Of a DNA stretch of 31,385 nucleotides, positions 1 to 9,700 are shown one piece after another. Location: positions 1 through 31,385 of the forward strand of contig BQXS01010965.1 of the NCBI GenBank assembly GCA_024181965.1, read 5' to 3'. The stretch's first letter is position 1. The number at the start of each line of letters is the position of its first letter. Both the position numbers and the translations under genes were made by a program. The notes beneath the pieces were generated by a model. It was not told where the DNA came from. It did not search any database and worked only from the letters and a program-made list of their open reading frames with translations. This DNA comes from Aduncisulcus paluster (taxonomy: Eukaryota; Fornicata).

Positions 1-2
1 GT

Positions 3-140
3 GAAAATGCACCAAATTCATCAACTGATCCAAATAATCTCAAAGCTCGACACAAGAAAGAACACAAAGCAATGAAGAAGAGAGACGCAATCATACGAAG
101 GGGGACAAGAATAAATCCCAGGAGTAATTTAAATAAATGA
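3..140 (+). CDS. C-terminal tail of an unidentified protein, 5' truncated by the window edge
   Basis: One frame is open from the first bases of the window to a TGA at 138-140, giving 45 residues. The segment is polar, Asn/Ser-rich, then strongly basic, with a Lys/Arg/His cluster (KARHKKEHKAMKKRD) and a second basic patch (RRGTR). The other two plus frames stop early. A lysine-rich tail like this is common at the C-terminus of nuclear or nucleolar proteins, but no domain is visible and I do not name a function. It could also be chance open frame in AT-rich DNA. If real, the gene reads toward the XRCC3-like gene and leaves a spacer of about 360 bp. Confidence 0.4.
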   Translation, partial: ENAPNSSTDPNNLKARHKKEHKAMKKRDAIIRRGTRINPRSNLNK

Positions 141-502
141 TACGGATAGAATACCTTCTTAGTTACGACTTCATGAAAAAAAGGGGCAAAAATTAACTTT
201 TCGCGTTCCCGGAAAGATTTTCTAGATTTCCATCCTGTCTTTTCAACAGGGGGGATATATCCAACACCAGTGGCAAACATTGATCGATATATATCCAGAA
301 TGAATAATAAAATAATATGGGTCTGTTGGAAACAAAGCAAATTCTCGATTGGTTCAAAAAAGCTCCATTTGGGTTCCTTATTCAGAAAAGAATAAGGAAA
401 GAAGGATAAAAACAGCCATTAATATATATTTGTTTTTTTTTGAAGGATTTATATCACTCCTATACGAATTTGTTTTAAAACTCCTTGTTTCTGTGAGATT
501 GA
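141..502. other. Intergenic spacer upstream of the XRCC3-like gene
   Basis: All frames are full of stops and I see no RNA gene. The stretch holds a perfect 10-bp hairpin at 374-399, described separately, and a weaker CCTGT/ACAGG stem near 234-250. A T-rich run near 430-440 precedes the start codon. It probably contains the 3' end of the left-hand gene and the promoter of the next one. Confidence 0.5.
374..399. repeat. Perfect inverted repeat, 10-bp arms and 6-nt loop
   Basis: TTCCTTATTC at 374-383 is exactly complementary to GAATAAGGAA at 390-399 across the loop AGAAAA. It lies about 100 bp upstream of the XRCC3-like ATG. RNA from either strand could form the stem. It might be a 3'-end or processing signal for the upstream gene, or part of a promoter; the sequence alone cannot decide. 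Confidence 0.55.
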
Positions 503-1672
503 ATGTCATCACACCATATTGATATTGATGTTTTGAAACAACGAATGAAATCTCTCCAAATTGGGATTAAAGACGCTCTATTAAGTCCAAATTACTCTCT
601 CTCTTCTCAATTATTAATCACCCCACATGAAGCTTCAAAACTTAAGCAAGCTCTTGCCACAGAACATTATGATGAATTATATCATCCAGCATCCACAATT
701 ATTCCTCATAAAATACCAATCCAATCCCCCATTCTCCTTCGTCTTTTGAATGGTGGATTAGCAGTCGGAAAAATAACTGAACTTGTTGGAGTTGCTGGAA
801 GTGGAAAATCGAATTTAGCAGCGTATATTGCATCTTCTGTTGTTCTTAGTGGAGGAGCTGCCGTTGTTATAACCACTGAGGGAGCTGCCGCCTTTCCATT
901 TCAGAGGATGCGACCAGCCGTATCTCATGCCGAACCAGCGCTTCTTCCACCAGATAGTGTATCTCGTGTATCCTTTATTCAGGCTCTGAACGAACGTGAT
1001 CTTACCACAGCAGCAGAGCATACAGAAAGTTGGTTGGCTCAACAAACAGCTCCACGGAGAATTGTTGTTGTTGACTCAATTGCTGCCCCATATCGTTCTG
1101 AATATGGTCGAGATGCATACACTAGAGCCGTAGCCATGTCTCAGTTCTTAACTCCTCTCCTATCATCAATCCAGAAACATAATGCGGCATTATTAGTGTG
1201 TAATCAAGTAAGAGATGTTATTCACGATGAGCATAAAGATATTCGATTTGCTGCGTGTCCATACACACCACTTATTAGTTACTCTTCATCCCTTCCCTTC
1301 ATTACAACATCCGAGCAAACCCTACCTCATATTTTCCATCTCTCTGATTGTTTAAGTATCTGTACAACTCGAAGAGGAGCATCTCAGAGTGAAACATGGG
1401 CCAAGCGAAGCGAGGGTCCTCAGGGTACAGAAAATCCCCAAACGACCATAGAATCTCATTTTTCAGACACTTCAAGTGTTGGAACGGTTACTCCCGTTCT
1501 TGGAATATCGTGGCAAAAGAGGGTGAGTGCTAGAATTTGGGTGTATCGCCCCCAAAGATCATCCGGAAGGAGAGTTGAAGTTATGTACAATCAGCATGGT
1601 CCAAAAGCTAGGGTAGATTTTACTTTACATGGCTCAGATATATCATTTAACAACCTAGAGGTCGAAGTATAG
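503..1672 (+). CDS. XRCC3-like RAD51 paralogue (RecA-family ATPase)
   Basis: This 389-residue protein is a RecA/RAD51-family ATPase that probably acts in homologous recombination in the nucleus. Walker A is GVAGSGKS (residues 96-103). Walker B is the hydrophobic run IVVVDS ending at Asp191. The following AAPYRSE, the TEGAAAFPFQRM stretch near 125-136, the LVCNQV strand (231-236) and PVLGISW (331-337) match the order and wording I know from XRCC3 (VIDSVAAPFR..., CINQV, SPALGITW). XRCC3 proteins work with other RAD51 paralogues at recombination intermediates. About 90 residues between NQV and PVLGISW are longer than usual, with a Ser/Thr/Gln-rich part. Residues 1-80 lack a recognisable HhH domain. 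The ATG at 503 is the only good start and no upstream GTATGTT donor was seen. A different RAD51 paralogue is possible. Confidence 0.8.
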   Translation: MSSHHIDIDVLKQRMKSLQIGIKDALLSPNYSLSSQLLITPHEASKLKQALATEHYDELYHPASTIIPHKIPIQSPILLRLLNGGLAVGKITELVGVAGSGKSNLAAYIASSVVLSGGAAVVITTEGAAAFPFQRMRPAVSHAEPALLPPDSVSRVSFIQALNERDLTTAAEHTESWLAQQTAPRRIVVVDSIAAPYRSEYGRDAYTRAVAMSQFLTPLLSSIQKHNAALLVCNQVRDVIHDEHKDIRFAACPYTPLISYSSSLPFITTSEQTLPHIFHLSDCLSICTTRRGASQSETWAKRSEGPQGTENPQTTIESHFSDTSSVGTVTPVLGISWQKRVSARIWVYRPQRSSGRRVEVMYNQHGPKARVDFTLHGSDISFNNLEVEV

Positions 1673-2035
1673 ATATCATGCAGTCTGAATTAAGCTATTC
1701 CAGCAATCAAAAATAGATCTAATAGTGAATCTTTCCAAAATATCATAGGATGATTAAATGGGCAAATAATACGATAAATATTTTAATCCAATTGTTGATT
1801 AATGGAAGCAAGATTATCCGATAAGAAGAGAAATACTTCGAGAATAATCGCGGTGGATTCAAAGCTAGATAAGCATAATTCCCAAATGAATGCACATTTC
1901 AGTATTGAATGTCAACAATTGACTCAAACGTATGCACTGGGGTCCTCCTTTGAGGGACAATCAATATACTCATTATGAGTGAGAGGGGACCTCATTGGAA
2001 AGCCTTTGTTGAAAAGCCCTTGTTGAGAGTAAAGC
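1673..2035. other. Convergent intergenic spacer
   Basis: This is the spacer between the 3' ends of the XRCC3-like gene (+) and the TPR-like gene (-). It is AT-rich with stops in every frame. I see no RNA gene, strong hairpin or repeat. It presumably holds both 3' UTRs. Confidence 0.5.
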
Positions 2036-2453
2036 TCATAAACCTTGTCCTTCCAATTCAATTTGAAGCTCGACAACAATTTGCCAATCGGCCTCAAATT
2101 TTGGATCTTGGACGACTCTTCGAAATATTTGAAGAGCTTCCATTTTATCACCACAGTGTATCAGAGCATAACCGAGAAGTTCTTCACCTATGACTTCACA
2201 ATCACTCCTATCAATATATAATGATAAGATAATAGCGGCTTTCTTATATTTGCTAGCTTTATATAGAGTTTTCCCGAACTACAATATGATTGTTAATTAT
2301 CTGAAGAAAACAACAAATCAATAAAACATAAAAACATACTTCGAGTAATTCTTTTGTTGTAGGAATGGACCCAATACGTTTTTTCAGCCATTCAAGAACC
2401 TGCTGTTGTGATAAGGATTCAGAGAACGTAAAGTCATCAGCCTTGAGAGTCAT
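2036..2453 (-). CDS. Small spliced TPR-like protein (118 aa)
   Basis: Read on the minus strand as two exons, 2453-2340 and 2278-2036, joined in phase 0. Exon 1 gives 38 residues starting MTLKADDFTF. Exon 2 gives 80 residues starting FGKTLYKASK and ends at TGA. Exon 2 has paired amphipathic helices with TPR-like spacing: LYKASKYKKAAIILSLYI, then LLGYALIHCGDKMEALQIF, then ADWQIVVELQIEL. The protein is therefore likely a short helical-repeat adaptor or complex subunit; I do not recognise the family. Splicing is supported by a GTATGTT donor, a TTAAC branch-like motif and an AG acceptor, and by the frame staying open for 80 codons only after this acceptor. Without splicing the frame ends 13 codons after an earlier CAG. 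The gene diverges from the SNARE gene. Confidence 0.65.
2279..2339 (-). other. Spliceosomal intron of the TPR-like gene (61 bp)
   Basis: On the minus strand the donor is GTATGTT, beginning at 2339. The branch-like TTAAC is at 2296-2292 and the acceptor TTGTAG ends at 2279. A second possible acceptor, TTCTTCAG, lies inside the intron, 39 nt from the donor. It keeps the frame but leads to a stop 13 codons later. Confidence 0.65.
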
Positions 2454-2639
2454 TTCTTAAAAATAATGTAAATTATGAAAAGAGATAGTAATAAATAAGG
2501 ATAATCTATTTATCCTTCAAAAGTTACCTTGGAAAGTCAAAAACCGAAACTTTCAATTTGAATTCGGTAATGGGGTTGTGTTCGCCGTCAGCCGAAACAG
2601 GAATCTAAGAGCAGAAGGTTTTGGTCACAAAAACATTAA
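2454..2639. promoter_or_regulatory. Bidirectional upstream region
   Basis: These 186 bp separate the divergent starts of the TPR-like gene (-) and the Vti1-like SNARE gene (+), so they must hold both promoters and 5' UTRs. The half near the TPR-like gene is very AT-rich and the half near the SNARE gene is more mixed. No TATA element or initiator can be assigned with confidence. Confidence 0.4.
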
Positions 2640-3290
2640 ATGGACGAATTTGCTTCGTATTTTGATTCTTATGAACATTCTTCCCATAAACTAGCGGACC
2701 TCCTTCGTGATTTGCCTTATGCTCCCGACAAAGTCACAATATCGGAAAAAATTGAAATAGGTAAAAAAATATTGTCGGACATGGATAAATGGATATCATG
2801 TATGACGCATGGAATGATTGGGATTCCAATGAGCCAACGTGAAGAAGCTGAGAGGAAAATACGTCAGTGTAAATCTAATATCTCTCAACTTAGAAGCCAA
2901 TTAAACAAGATTGAATTGAAGGGATCTTCCACGACTGAATTTGATGGAGGTATTGCTGAGGAAGCCTTTCTTTCCCCAATTGACAGAGAAGGCCAACTTG
3001 GTCAGTCTGTCCTCAGAAGAACAGATCAACATTTGGATGAAGCTGAAAGATTAATATCAGAAGTTGAAGATCTTGGTGGTGCAGTCATGGCTGATATGCA
3101 TGATCAACGCCAAAAAATGTATGGTATTAGAGAAAAGAATAGAAATGTCGATCAACAGGTTGATAAGGGTAAAAAATTGAGAATGACAATGGCACAACGT
3201 ATGAAATGTCAGAAAATAGCTCTCTATGTCATTTTAGCTCTTTGTATCTGTGCTGTAATTGGCTTGATCGTTTGGCTAGCATCAAAGTAA
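2640..3290 (+). CDS. Vti1-like Qb-SNARE, tail-anchored
   Basis: This 216-residue protein has the full architecture and normal length of Vti1: an N-terminal helical bundle (about 1-95), a linker, a SNARE heptad region (about 125-187) and one C-terminal membrane span (about 193-213, IALYVILALCICAVIGLIVW) with a three-residue lumenal tail. It should drive membrane fusion in Golgi, endosome or lysosome-type traffic. The string EDLGGAVMADMHDQRQKM aligns with the centre of Vti1 (EQIGQEMLENLSHDREKI in human VTI1A). This places Gln156 at the ionic zero layer, where Vti1 proteins usually have Asp. The start ATG has A-rich context and is the first in frame. Another Qb-SNARE is possible, but length and layout favour Vti1. 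Confidence 0.8.
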   Translation: MDEFASYFDSYEHSSHKLADLLRDLPYAPDKVTISEKIEIGKKILSDMDKWISCMTHGMIGIPMSQREEAERKIRQCKSNISQLRSQLNKIELKGSSTTEFDGGIAEEAFLSPIDREGQLGQSVLRRTDQHLDEAERLISEVEDLGGAVMADMHDQRQKMYGIREKNRNVDQQVDKGKKLRMTMAQRMKCQKIALYVILALCICAVIGLIVWLASK

Positions 3291-3552
3291 TAATCCAACT
3301 CTCCCCCAATTTCGTTGCACATAACATCTAGGCGTATTTTTATCAAAAATCTTTGTATTTTGGTGGAAGATTCAAGATGTGTGTGTAATCTGGATTAGAT
3401 ATATATATTTTAAAAAACTACTTTTGTTTCAAATTGTTGGCAGTATTTTTCATAATAATTATGCTCTTTTTCGTTATAATAAAAAATTGCTTCCTACTTT
3501 TTTCTTCAAACGGCTTTTTTTTTCGCATTACGACTTTCCTGCGGTAACCAGA

Positions 3553-6492
3553 ATGCCACCAGGGTATGAATTCGATTTTGATAATGATGAATTGGATTCT
3601 TCTTCCTCAGATTCCATATTGGGGATGATTCGAGACACAAAATCGACAATGTCGCCTGGGGTTGTGAATTTAAAAGGAAATGTTGATATAGCACACTTAG
3701 AAAAACAAATTCCAAAATATGACTCTTATGATAACTTGAGGGAGTACCAACAAAATGGTGTTCAATGGATGTGGAATCTTTTTACAGGAAATTATTCCGA
3801 GCGTAATGATAAAATAAGAGGAGTGTTTCGTGATGAAATCACTTTCATTCCGAGCAAAGTAGATAAATTAGATTACAGAGGTGGTATTTTGGCAGATGAT
3901 ATGGGACTAGGAAAAACCATTCAAGTGAGTTATTTTCTCCGAGCTGCATTCAAGACCAAAGGGGCTAAGAATTGTCTAATAATCTGTCCAAAGAGTATTA
4001 TGGGCAATTGGCAAAAAGAATTGTTGATATGGTGTCCTGAAGCCCATAGTCATTTGTTCCATCAAGAATCTTTTAAAGGATCTGGTGGCTTACAATCTCT
4101 TTTGGATTTGGCCAAAACAGAGAGAAACACCGTCTTATTGACAACGTATGCAACGATGTACCGACATGTCCTCCCTGAAAAACCAGGTACTGCCGATCTG
4201 ACTTCTATTGATTGGGATATAATTGTTGCTGACGAGGCGACTGCTGTGAAGAACAGAAGCACAAAATCATTTAGGAACTTAATTAAAATTGATGGCGATT
4301 TTAAACTAGCTCTAAGTGGAACACCTGTCCAGAATAGAATTCTTGAGATTTGGCCACTTGTCAATTGGATTAGCAAAGGTACTCGTCTAAGCAATGAAAG
4401 TAAGTTCAAAATGATGATATCAGACCCCATCACAGTGTCAAGGATGAAGGATGCCACAGAAATGGAACTGAAGGCCGGTCAATTTGCCCGTGAACAACTA
4501 CAATATATTATAGATCCAATATTACTGCGAAGAGAGAAATCTATTCTTAAGATGACAGCAAAGAAGATTGATTTCGTTGTATGGCTTCCTCCTACAGAAC
4601 GACAGACTGCCCTCTATAACGCTATGGTTCAATCCCCAAATGTTAATGCCAAGCTTGAGGAAGCAGAGTCAGCCGTTGATATCCTCCCGCTCATCATGAT
4701 CTTTAGAAAGGCAGCCCATTCTCTGACTCTCCTCAAGAAAAGCGACTGCTCCATGATAGCTCAATATATGTTGAATTATGGAAAGTCTCCCGAAGATCTC
4801 AAACTCCCAAAGATTGCCGGAATACCATCAAAATATACCCCGTCGTCGGTTTCAAAGGCGGCAGATATGATATTTAATTGTCTCCAAGAAGAGGATGAAC
4901 ATGGATGTAAAATAGATTTCATTATGAATCTTCTGAATGATTTTTTTTATGGATATGACGATGAAAAGCTTGAAAAATCAAAGAAAAAGTCTACCATGAC
5001 AAAGATGAGTCCCATTCCCATTTCAAAAGACTTTAAGGATCCCTCAGTGATTAGTCATACTCCTCTACGACCCATGTCATCCTCTGAAGGAGTGAAGACA
5101 TCCCAACCACTCTCCAGACATGAAAATATCCCCTCCTCTTCCCACTCTTCAGGGTCTTCCTCTCCTCAATATGATATTGTTGATGTGGAGACAATCGACA
5201 GCTCTCCTGCCATCCCAAAGACACCCCGTTCAACGTTTCCCAATAGTTCCATTGATCAGGCCTTACTTAAGGAGAAGAGGAGATTCAGCTCTGAGTACGA
5301 AGATATTCCCATTGATATTCATGATGTGGGAGATAAATCAGGGTTCTACTCCTCTGCCCGTTCATTTTCAGACCCAGTTTCCATGCCCCCGGATAGAAAT
5401 GTATCAACTTCGAGTGGGTTTACTGTTAGTGGATGCGGGGAGATCCCAGTCCATAAAGTAATCATTTTCAGCCGTTTTCTTAAGATCCTTGACAAGCTTG
5501 AATATCAAATCTCCCATTTGTATGGTTATGTCAGGATCGACGGATCCACTCCACCCGAAACCAGGCAAGACCTGGTCGATCATTTTAATGAAAACCCAAC
5601 TTGCTTCGTGTTTTTATGTTCCACGGAAGTTGGTGGCTATGGACTCACGCTCACGGCCGCAGATAGAGTTATTCTCACTGAAAGTGCCTGGAATCCAATG
5701 TCTGAGCAACAGGCCATAGATAGAGCCTATAGATTCGGACAGACGAAAGATGTTGTTGCATATAGGCTTATTACATGTGGGACAATTGAGGAGCGAATGT
5801 TTATTTATCAAATGTTTAAGGTTGGTTTGAGTGATGCTGTGCTTGAAAAGGGGAGCAGTATGCACAGGTTCTTTGAAAAGGAGGAATTGGGTGTGCATCT
5901 ATTCAAGACAATTGAGGATAGACATACATGCAGAGTAGCCAATCTTATTAGTGAAGTCTGTGAGCCCGTGTGTGAAACATTATTGCAACTTGATAAAGAG
6001 AAAGAGGAAGAGGCAGAGAAAGACTCCCTGCATTCCAAGGGTAGTGGAAGTCGCTTCTCTCTCTATCAGCATGCAACACATTTGCTTGAAAATACAAATG
6101 CTCTCGACCTTTCCCTATTCTCTTCAATCCAAAATGCCCGCGAAGACCTCGTTCAGTGGATTGATATGGAACAAGGAGAGGTTCGAAAAGAGTGGGAAAT
6201 GGAATGGAAGAGAAGAGCGACGACAGCCAATTCCATTGGTCCAGAGTTAACAGATACGAGAAGTGTTGATCTATCAATGCTGTCTGGGGATGCCATATCT
6301 GCACTATCCGGATCAGCTTCTCTCACATCGCCGGAAGTCAGAATTGGACCTTCCCCAGGACCAATCAGACTTGGAAGATTACCATCGTATGAATTTCTTT
6401 CTCAACTCGAACATTTACCAAGAAATCAGAGAATTGAGCTGATGAGACAAAGGAGTAGAGAGTTGGCACGCTTGAAGAGAAAGGGGGGGTAA
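3553..6492 (+). CDS. SNF2-family ATPase, ERCC6-like (PICH/CSB group)
   Basis: 979 residues from the ATG at 3553. Lobe 1 has motif I DDMGLGKT (115-122), CPKSIMGNW, motif II DEAT (227-230) and motif III SGTPVQN (from about 255). Lobe 2 starts near 635 with KVIIFSRFLKILDK, then YVRIDGST, STEVGGYGLTLTAADRVI and motif VI QAIDRAYRFGQ (from 720). PITVSRMKDAT after motif III and VVAYRLITCGTIEERM after motif VI follow ERCC6L/PICH and CSB, so it is probably a DNA translocase in repair or chromosome segregation. A Ser/Pro-rich low-complexity linker (about 485-620) separates the lobes. The C-terminus (about 800-979) is charged and unrecognised. The frame continues upstream to 3379, but that extension is Phe/Leu/Lys-rich and looks untranslated. 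Motif II ends in Thr rather than His. Confidence 0.85.
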   Translation: MPPGYEFDFDNDELDSSSSDSILGMIRDTKSTMSPGVVNLKGNVDIAHLEKQIPKYDSYDNLREYQQNGVQWMWNLFTGNYSERNDKIRGVFRDEITFIPSKVDKLDYRGGILADDMGLGKTIQVSYFLRAAFKTKGAKNCLIICPKSIMGNWQKELLIWCPEAHSHLFHQESFKGSGGLQSLLDLAKTERNTVLLTTYATMYRHVLPEKPGTADLTSIDWDIIVADEATAVKNRSTKSFRNLIKIDGDFKLALSGTPVQNRILEIWPLVNWISKGTRLSNESKFKMMISDPITVSRMKDATEMELKAGQFAREQLQYIIDPILLRREKSILKMTAKKIDFVVWLPPTERQTALYNAMVQSPNVNAKLEEAESAVDILPLIMIFRKAAHSLTLLKKSDCSMIAQYMLNYGKSPEDLKLPKIAGIPSKYTPSSVSKAADMIFNCLQEEDEHGCKIDFIMNLLNDFFYGYDDEKLEKSKKKSTMTKMSPIPISKDFKDPSVISHTPLRPMSSSEGVKTSQPLSRHENIPSSSHSSGSSSPQYDIVDVETIDSSPAIPKTPRSTFPNSSIDQALLKEKRRFSSEYEDIPIDIHDVGDKSGFYSSARSFSDPVSMPPDRNVSTSSGFTVSGCGEIPVHKVIIFSRFLKILDKLEYQISHLYGYVRIDGSTPPETRQDLVDHFNENPTCFVFLCSTEVGGYGLTLTAADRVILTESAWNPMSEQQAIDRAYRFGQTKDVVAYRLITCGTIEERMFIYQMFKVGLSDAVLEKGSSMHRFFEKEELGVHLFKTIEDRHTCRVANLISEVCEPVCETLLQLDKEKEEEAEKDSLHSKGSGSRFSLYQHATHLLENTNALDLSLFSSIQNAREDLVQWIDMEQGEVRKEWEMEWKRRATTANSIGPELTDTRSVDLSMLSGDAISALSGSASLTSPEVRIGPSPGPIRLGRLPSYEFLSQLEHLPRNQRIELMRQRSRELARLKRKGG

Positions 6493-6748
6493 AGTGTAGG
6501 ATTTGGATCAGATTACCGCATCTTCGTGGATTGTTTGTAATTTTTCAATTAACTTATCGATCCGCTCCTTCTAGGAGATACTGTGAGTATTTTGAAAGTA
6601 TGCAGGCTGTCTCTTTAGATTTTCAGGTCATTTTAAGGAACGAAATAAGATTATTTTATATTATAAATTTTAAATTATATCATAGATGATAATGAATATT
6701 CCCTTGAAGTAAAAAAAATAACAAATTCACTTTTTGTTCACATTTCGA

Positions 6749-9700
6749 ATGAGTGATGATAATGATACAACAATTAATGAAGCTTTTCCAACAATAGGGA
6801 TCGAATTTCCCTCAAATATCAAATATTTATTCTCATATCCTCTTGTTGGAACTTCATTCGGTACTCTCGAAGAATCTAGTGCTGTTCTTTCACAATCTCA
6901 ATCGAAAAGTTATTTAATTATTGTAGTATCGTCATTATTAAATATTTATGCACTTACTTATAATCCAAGAAGTGAATCGCCAAATGTAAAGCATTGTGGG
7001 AATATTGGAGACCAATTAAATGGAGCTAAACCCTCAATTTCCATGGAAGCCCCATTAAAAGTAATTTCTGAGACTTCAACGAAAGTATCTCATGGATCTT
7101 CCCTGCATTCTTCTCCTCTTCCTTCTATCAAAGGGAAGCCAAAACCTCCCACCATCATTTCCAAAGATATGAAGTGGAAAATTCGCTTTACATGTGCTTC
7201 ATGTCTTCCTTCTGCTTCATTACTAATATTTGGTCTGTCAAATGGATGGACCATTGTCTATAGCTATAAAGATGACCGAATTGTTAAAATAGTTAGTCTT
7301 CAAGGTTTAAATGATGCATCTATGCCATCAGGACCTTATCAAGATACAGCTTCATCATCATCAGCCGTATCATCATATCATATGCCAAAATCCATACGAA
7401 CGTCTCCCTCCGTGACATCTGTGGCTTCTTTTGTGTCCCAAGATGGAACTTCAATGTTATTAATTGGTTATAGTTCAGGTACCCTCGTATCTATTGATGT
7501 GGCAGCACCTACACCGTTTGATCTACTCTTTCGTCTTCGTCCATTTTCATCCTCTGTAATTTCTATGTATCCAATTCAAAAATTCTCTGAAGCAAGTGTT
7601 ATGGCCGCTCTAAAGCTTGGTGTGGGAAATGAGAAACATTCAAGAGCTATGGGTGACAGTTCCACCAAACTCCCGTATACCTCAATTGACTCCGTTGGTT
7701 ATGTTGTGGTTGCATCTTCAATGCGATTATGCATAATACCGATGAGCGAAGGACGTGTAGTCTCGACTTTTGCCCCTCAGCAAGGAACTATTGGGTGTTT
7801 TAGTATTGTTCCTCAAGTCGACAAAAAAGAGATCGCTCCGGTTTCTTCTGCTTTTTTAACTTCGGTTGCAACCGAATCAACCCCCACAGTTACTAAAACT
7901 GGAGATCGCGTAAAGAAATTGTCCTCAACTTCTTTGGGAGTTGATACTTGTTCCACTCAATCACTCTACGATTCTGCCATGACCGTCGTTATTGGACACA
8001 CTAATGGGAATCTAACCCTGTGTAAGATGTTCCATTGTCATATAGGATCGTGTGAATACACCCCCCCTCATACAAGGCTTGGTGGTAGAGTTACTTCCAT
8101 CGAGAGTTGTGTGTCATATATGAACGATCAGGAATATGCAATTATAATGAGTGTGACGGACACTGATGTTGCGCCTCTTGTCCATAGAATGTGTATTAGA
8201 CTGAAGTCTGTTGGAGACTGGGATATCCAGGGAAAGACGACAGAAATCGATCGTGGCCTTAGAAGCAGAGAGAAAGTCTGGGGGAAAAGACAACACTTTG
8301 TTCCATTTTCAGCCGTTTCAGCATCTGTTCCAACGGTTTCGTCTTTATTCCCTCTTCCTTCTCTTCGTCTCCTTCTCCCCCCGCTAAGCTTCCAATTTCA
8401 TCCTGCAGAGAAATATCTGCGATCGACCGAAGGATCTATTCCATTGTCACCATCAACCATTGGTCCTGCCCCATCTGTGTTTATTTATTCCAGTTTGAAC
8501 AACGTGAGTCTTGTTCGGGGGGTTGGAGAGGACATTTCTGAAAGGGGGGTTGATAAAAATTCAACGGGGCATAGAAACCAGAGGGAAAAAGAGAGGAAAG
8601 GAAGTACCATTGATCTGAAAGCAAGAGATGGGCTTCGTCATGAGGGATCAGATTTGAGTGCTCGGAAGAAAGTCCTTCCCACGGTTCAAAAGAATATGGC
8701 TCTGGAGGAAAGCATCGATGAGGCAATAGATACAACTCATATTCATAAAACTCCATCAACTCCTATTTCTCAAAGTCTAATTTTGGATACAATTCCATCT
8801 CTTCAACCTCCAGATGAAGCCACCCCTACTTCTGAAGAGAAAAAGGACCTTGATTTGGTTGAAATTCCAAAGTATGAAAGCCCTCCTGATATTTCTTCAT
8901 ATGTTCAACCAGCTGGTACTTTCCCACCAACTCCCCATTTTGCTCCTGGTTCCAAACTCCCTGATAACATCCCTGCCGACTCTGTTCTTTCTGCAACAAA
9001 CACTTCAATAACACCATCGAAGAAGCAATCAAAGGTTGAGGCTGTATCTCATGCTTTGACTCAATTGCTAGAAACTAAGGCTGATGATGTTTCAGACCGT
9101 CAGTCTTTCTATAGAGGGATTCGAGGGCATCGAACCACTGATTTGTCCGATATTGCTTTCTCTCCGTTCGTTGTTCCTGGCGATTCGAGGAGAATGAGTT
9201 ATCTCCGTGAATCTGAGGGCAGAGTTCTGTTATCTCCAAAAGAGAGTGCATATTCAAGTTTTTATGCACAAGGGAAATATCCAACCTTCTCCCCTAATTA
9301 TAAACCATTGAATCAGCCTGTTCGCAGTTCAAATCCTTTCCGGCGTTCCTCTTTCCTCGATTCAAACGTTCACATTCCCCCATCTGCCATCGCTCATATT
9401 TTCTTGAAGGATTCTCAAGCCTCCTTTAATTCCACCAATCTCCAGAGAGTGTCACGATATCGGTTTCAAAGCCAGGATGATGCTCATAGGGAATATCAGC
9501 TTGCTTTGAGTGCTCTTATGTCTCATCAAACACAAGCTCTCAAAAGGATGCAAAACAAGAGATTGAAAAGGAAAATGGCGGCTTTGGGACTTGAACTCGG
9601 AACCATTGGATCTCCTTCCAAGGTTCGCCGGATTATGGAAGAGCGTGAAAGAAGAGATAAAACTCGGATTCAAGTCCGTGGAGGCGATCATGGACAAGGT

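Noticed and set aside
1924-2154. Minus-strand frame of 76 codons
   Set aside because: It is a shifted-frame shadow of exon 2 of the TPR-like gene and lacks a family signal.
1975-2193. Plus-strand frame of 72 codons beginning with ATG
   Set aside because: It is antisense to exon 2 of the TPR-like gene, whose minus-strand reading is longer after splicing, has intron signals and shows TPR-like periodicity.
3379-3552. 58-codon N-terminal extension of the SNF2 ATPase
   Set aside because: It is AT-rich, Phe/Lys/Leu-biased and precedes a better ATG. It looks like 5' UTR that happens to stay open.
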